Assembly (NCBI GenBank): GCA_035548055.1
Contig: DASZTL010000020.1
Location: 1-34,384, forward strand
From: DASZTV01 sp035548055
Lineage (GTDB): Bacteria; Actinomycetota; Actinomycetes; JAFAQI01
DNA length: 34,384 nucleotides
Direction: 5' to 3'
This document shows positions 31,569-34,384 of the stretch, in pieces. The position numbers and the translations under genes were made by a program. Every line of letters begins with the position of its first letter. Positions within the stretch are counted from its first letter, which is position 1. The notes below the pieces were generated by a model. That model saw only the letters and a program-made list of their open reading frames with translations, searched no databases and had not been told where the DNA came from.

Positions 31569-32164
31569 GTCCCGTCGCGCGTGGGTTCTACGACCGCCCC
31601 GTGCTCGAGGTCGCGCACGACCTGCTCGGTTGCGTCGTGCACGCCGGCGACGTCCGGCTCCGGCTCACCGAGGTCGAGGTGTACGACGGGGAGAACGACC
31701 CGGCCTCCCACGCCTTCCGCGGGCCGACGCCACGCAACGCGGTCATGTTCGGTCCGCCGGGACACGCGTACGTGTACTTCACCTATGGCATGCACTACTG
31801 CGTGAACGTCGTCTGCGGACCGGTCGGCAAAGCTGCCGCGGTCCTGCTGCGCGCCGGCGAGGTGATTGCGGGGGAGGAGCGGGTCGCGGATCGGCGTCCC
31901 GCCGCAAGGCCACGCGACTACGCGCGCGGGCCGGCTCGGTTGTGCGTCGCGCTCGGTATCGACCGGGAGCTCAACGGCACCGACCTGACCAGACGCCGTT
32001 CGCCGCTGCGTCTCGAGCCGGGGGAGCCGGTGCCACCCGCCGCGGTCATGACCGGACCGCGCGTGGGCGTGTCGAGCGCGGCCGACCGGCCATGGCGGTA
32101 CTGGATCGCCGGCGACCCCACGGTGTCGTCGTACCGCCCGCACGTCCCGAAGCGGCGCCGCTAG
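31565..32164 (+). CDS. mpg: 3-methyladenine DNA glycosylase (AAG/MPG family)
   Basis: Removes alkylated purines from DNA, initiating base-excision repair. It has 199 aa, normal for the bacterial MPG family. Visible are the N-terminal FYDRPVLEVAHDLLG, LTEVEVYDGENDPASHAFRGPTPRNAVMFGPPGHAYVYFTYGMHYCVNVVC (catalytic Glu and DNA-intercalating Tyr region) and GPARLCVALGI. It lies at the end of the arg operon, overlapping argH. Its TAG shares the palindrome CTAG with the stop of the gene on the other strand. Confidence 0.93.
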   Translation: MSPVARGFYDRPVLEVAHDLLGCVVHAGDVRLRLTEVEVYDGENDPASHAFRGPTPRNAVMFGPPGHAYVYFTYGMHYCVNVVCGPVGKAAAVLLRAGEVIAGEERVADRRPAARPRDYARGPARLCVALGIDRELNGTDLTRRRSPLRLEPGEPVPPAAVMTGPRVGVSSAADRPWRYWIAGDPTVSSYRPHVPKRRR

Positions 32165-32571
32165 ATCGACGCGGGCCCGGTTCGCTTACCGCCCGACTTG
32201 CCGGTCTTCGTGACGGTGCAGTGCTTGCCCTTCACGAATCCGCCGCCCAGCGAGTCGTAGACAAAGGTCTTCGTGCGGGTCGTCGCGCGGAAGCAGTACG
32301 CCTTCCTCACCTGTAGATGCACGATCTTGACCGTGACGCCACGGTGGATGGTCATCTGATTGGGCTCGCCGTGTGCGAGTTGGTGGAACGTGCCGTAGTG
32401 GCCGTGGTCGGTGAAGTACTCCTCTTCCACCGTGGCCAGGTAGCGCAGATCGACCTGCGCGTTGACATTCGCCCCTGAAGTTCGCGCCGACGCGGGCGTC
32501 GCGGTCAACGCTGCGCCAAGAGCGGCGATGGCACTGGCGAGGCTGATCATGCGCACAGGTGAGGCGGTCAT
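32161..32571 (-). CDS. Small secreted protein of unknown function, pilin-like segment
   Basis: 136 aa, the only clear minus-strand gene. Residues 1-29 are a Sec signal peptide (hydrophobic 9-24, cleavage after ASA). Residues 38-61 (AQVDLRYLATVEEEYFTDHGHYGT) resemble the stretch after the N-terminal helix in actinobacterial type IV pilin-like proteins, but the pilin leader and helix are missing. Cys93 and Cys118 could form a disulfide, and the C-terminus is Lys/Gly-rich. The family is not recognised. Its stop overlaps the mpg stop tail to tail at CTAG (32161-32164). Met8 is an alternative start. Confidence 0.75.
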   Translation of the reverse strand: MTASPVRMISLASAIAALGAALTATPASARTSGANVNAQVDLRYLATVEEEYFTDHGHYGTFHQLAHGEPNQMTIHRGVTVKIVHLQVRKAYCFRATTRTKTFVYDSLGGGFVKGKHCTVTKTGKSGGKRTGPASI

Positions 32572-32577
32572 GCCAGC

Positions 32578-32606
32578 AAGATCGCTCAGGTCGAGGCGAA
32601 GCGCAA
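32578..32606 (-). promoter_or_regulatory. Candidate leaderless promoter of the minus-strand secreted-protein gene
   Basis: Read on the minus strand: TTGCGC (32606-32601), a 17-nt spacer, GATCTT (32583-32578), then 6 nt to the ATG at 32571. The spacing fits a leaderless start, and no SD is present. Confidence 0.35.
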
Positions 32607-32642
32607 CCCGCCGAGCGGGGCTGGGTACGGCAGGATTGCTGA

Positions 32643-33914
32643 GTGACCGCCGAGATCCTGGATGAGCTCGCCTGGCGCGGCTTGATCGCGCAGACGACGG
32701 ATGCCGATGCGCTTCGCAGCGACCTCGCCGCCGGACCGATGACGCTCTACTGCGGTTTCGACCCGACCGCTGAGAGCCTGCACGCGGGGAACCTCCTGCA
32801 GCTGATCACGTTGCGCCGGTTCCAGCTCGCCGGGCACGTCCCGATCGTCCTGGCGGGTGGAGCGACGGGTCTGATCGGCGATCCGAGCGGCCGCTCCAGC
32901 GAGCGAGACTTCGTCACCCGCGAAGAGGTCGAGGCCAGGGTCGAGCGGATCAAGCCCCAGCTCGAACGGTTCGTCGACATCTCCGGGGGGCGGGCCCGGC
33001 TGGCCAACAACATCGACTGGACCGAGCAGCTGTCCGCGTTGGACTTCCTGCGGGACGTCGGCAAGCACTTCTCGGTCAACGTCATGCTCAGCCGGGAGTC
33101 GGTGAGCGCCCGCCTCGAGGCAGGCGGAATCTCCTACACCGAGTTCAGCTACATGCTGCTGCAGTCCTTCGACTTCCTCGAGCTCTACCGGCGCCACGGC
33201 TGCCGGCTGCAGACCGGCGGTAGCGACCAGTGGGGCAACATCGTGGCGGGCCTCGACCTGATCCGCCGGGTCGAAGGCGGCACGGCACACGCGTTGACCA
33301 CCCCCCTCGTCACGTCCGCCTCGGGGGAGAAGTTCGGGAAGTCGACCGGCGGTGGCCGGCTGTGGCTCGACCCGGCGCTGACCTCGCCGTACGCGTTCTT
33401 CCAGTACTGGATCAACGTCGACGACCGCGACGTCGGCCCCTACCTGCGCTACTTCACCTTCCTGACCCGCGAGGAGATCGAGGCGCTGGACAAGGAGACG
33501 GCGGACCGTCCGCAGGCCCGTACGGCGGCCCGCAAGCTCGCCGAGGAGCTCACCACCCTGGTTCACGGCGCCGACGAGACAGCCCGGGTGATCGCGGCGA
33601 GCGCCGCCCTCTTCGGTCAGGGCGAGCTCGATGCCCTCGACGCCGCCACACTGACCGCAGCACTCTCAGAGGCCCCACACGTCACCCTCGACGGCCGGTT
33701 GCCGACCGTCACCGACCTCCTCGTCTCGACCGGCCTGTGCGCCAGCAAGTCGGCGGCACGCCGCGCGGTGACCGAGGGTGGCGCCTACCTCAACAACGTC
33801 CGGATCGCCGACGCCGAGGCAGTCCCTGGAGACGGTGACCTGCTGCCGGGCGGCTGGCTGGTTCTGCGGCGTGGAAAGCGCTCGCTGGCCGGCGTACGAT
33901 CGACCTCGCGCTGA
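32643..33914 (+). CDS. tyrS: Tyrosyl-tRNA synthetase
   Basis: Charges tRNA-Tyr (423 aa). The class I core has FDPTAESLHAGNLLQLITLRRFQ (HIGH-equivalent, here HAGN), LVGGATGLIGDPSGR-like sequence (here LAGGATGLIGDPSGRSSER), QTGGSDQWGNI and the KMSKS-equivalent KFGKS. An S4 RNA-binding domain occupies about residues 350-415 (TGLCASKSAARRAVTEGGAYLNN). GTG 32643 has no SD; CAGGAT (32631-32636) 6 nt upstream could be the -10 of a leaderless transcript, but no -35 is visible. Confidence 0.96.
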   Translation: MTAEILDELAWRGLIAQTTDADALRSDLAAGPMTLYCGFDPTAESLHAGNLLQLITLRRFQLAGHVPIVLAGGATGLIGDPSGRSSERDFVTREEVEARVERIKPQLERFVDISGGRARLANNIDWTEQLSALDFLRDVGKHFSVNVMLSRESVSARLEAGGISYTEFSYMLLQSFDFLELYRRHGCRLQTGGSDQWGNIVAGLDLIRRVEGGTAHALTTPLVTSASGEKFGKSTGGGRLWLDPALTSPYAFFQYWINVDDRDVGPYLRYFTFLTREEIEALDKETADRPQARTAARKLAEELTTLVHGADETARVIAASAALFGQGELDALDAATLTAALSEAPHVTLDGRLPTVTDLLVSTGLCASKSAARRAVTEGGAYLNNVRIADAEAVPGDGDLLPGGWLVLRRGKRSLAGVRSTSR

Positions 33915-33949
33915 GCGTGGGCTGAACGTAAAGATCTTCCCCAGATTCT

Positions 33950-33979
33950 TTGACTCAGACCTCCGCGCTGACATAGCGT
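33950..33979 (+). promoter_or_regulatory. rrn operon promoter
   Basis: -35 TTGACT (33950-33955), an 18-nt spacer and -10 TAGCGT (33974-33979), both good actinobacterial housekeeping boxes. The start would be near 33986, leaving a leader of about 270 nt before 16S rRNA. Confidence 0.75.
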
Positions 33980-33985
33980 GGCTCG

Positions 33986-34257
33986 GTTGCCCCGGAACAG
34001 GTCGAGAGACCTTGCACGGTGCGCATCTGTCCCTTGAGAACTCAACAGCGTGCCAAAAGTCAGTGCCAACTGATCCGGCCGTCGTCGCTCAGCGACGCGC
34101 GGTCCGGTTCGATTTGGCGATGACAGACGAACAGCGACAACGTAAGTCTGATTAATCGCCAGGAGATACAAGATCCACGGTCTGCACCAGCAGCCGTGGC
34201 TCTGTTGAGTTTGGTGGCTCAGCGACCTTCGCCGGTCGATGGCCCACCGAGCAGACA
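33986..34257 (+). ncRNA. rrn leader RNA with antitermination-like box and hairpins
   Basis: A 343-nt gene-free stretch follows tyrS; this is its transcribed part. TTGAGAACTCAACAGCGTGC (about 34035-34054) is the conserved leader box seen before actinobacterial 16S genes, a probable boxA/antitermination and processing signal. Hairpins follow at 34083-34088/34092-34097 (loop TCA) and 34175-34180/34194-34199 (extended by 34182-34184/34191-34193). RNase III pairing with sequence beyond 16S cannot be seen in this window. Confidence 0.65.
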
Positions 34258-34384
34258 TCAATGGAGAGTTTGATCCTGGCTCAGGACGAACGCTGGCGGC
34301 GTGCTTAACACATGCAAGTCGAACGAGGCCCTGCCTTCGGGCAGGTGTCCTAGTGGCGAACGGGTGAGTAACACGTGGGCAACC
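34258..34384 (+). rRNA. rrs: 16S ribosomal RNA, 5' end only (cut by window edge)
   Basis: GGAGAGTTTGATCCTGGCTC from 34263 is the universal 16S 5' region, followed by GACGAACGCTGGCGGCGTGC, TTAACACATGCAAGTCGAACG and GGGTGAGTAACACGTGGGCAA, in two-part conserved blocks of actinobacterial type. Alignment to E. coli numbering by eye puts nucleotide 1 at about 34258. Only about 127 nt are present. Confidence 0.97.

Noticed and set aside
1..34384. CRISPR arrays, prophage genes, tRNA genes
   Set aside because: No regularly spaced repeats, phage proteins or tRNA cloverleaves were seen in the window.

Overview
This is a 34.4 kb piece of high-GC actinobacterial chromosome (class Actinomycetes; lower rank not resolved). 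The evidence is GC-rich third codon positions, many GTG starts, a helicase-dead PriA, the gene neighbourhoods metK-priA-def-fmt-rsmB-rpe-rib, infC-rpmI-rplT, pheST and argCJBD/FRGH, and a 16S rRNA 5' end of actinobacterial type. Nearly all genes are housekeeping and on the + strand.

Layout. (1) 1-6821: S-adenosylmethionine synthetase (5' end cut off by the window), PriA, peptide deformylase, Met-tRNA formyltransferase, 16S rRNA m5C methyltransferase RsmB and ribulose-phosphate epimerase. (2) 6837-10793: a riboflavin operon, ribD-ribE-ribBA-ribH, behind a clear FMN riboswitch. A downstream hairpin can hide the ribD Shine-Dalgarno (SD) site, and its competitor strand is the riboswitch's own conserved 3' core. 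(3) 10853-11725: long-form hisG, without the hisE often found beside it. (4) 11742-12828: a lone DUF559/AbiEi-like nuclease-fold gene bounded on both sides by copies of one long palindrome, a possible small mobile or domesticated cassette. (5) 12843-15208: infC (apparently starting at ATC), rpmI, rplT and a SpoU/TrmH rRNA methyltransferase. (6) 15290-19098: a PAS histidine kinase without an adjacent regulator, followed by a NitT/TauT/THI5-type ABC importer. (7) 19126-22688: pheST. (8) 22745-31568: the arginine pathway argC-J-B-D-[receiver-only response regulator]-F-R-G-H, with a candidate leaderless, ArgR-operated promoter. (9) 31565-33914: 3-methyladenine DNA glycosylase, a convergent small secreted protein and tyrS. 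(10) 33950-34384: rrn promoter, leader and the first ~127 nt of 16S rRNA.

A recurring translational architecture deserves attention. Twelve co-directional gene pairs overlap directly at NTGA or TGATG. In addition, four short gaps (rsmB/rpe, ribBA/ribH, argJ/argB, argG/argH) are each spanned by a mini-ORF of 6-13 codons. Its start overlaps the upstream stop and its stop overlaps the downstream start, giving an unbroken stop/start relay. At argJ/argB a 13-bp direct repeat suggests how such a bridge forms: removing one repeat unit fuses the mini-ORF in frame with argB.

All family assignments come from reading motifs by eye; no database search was run.
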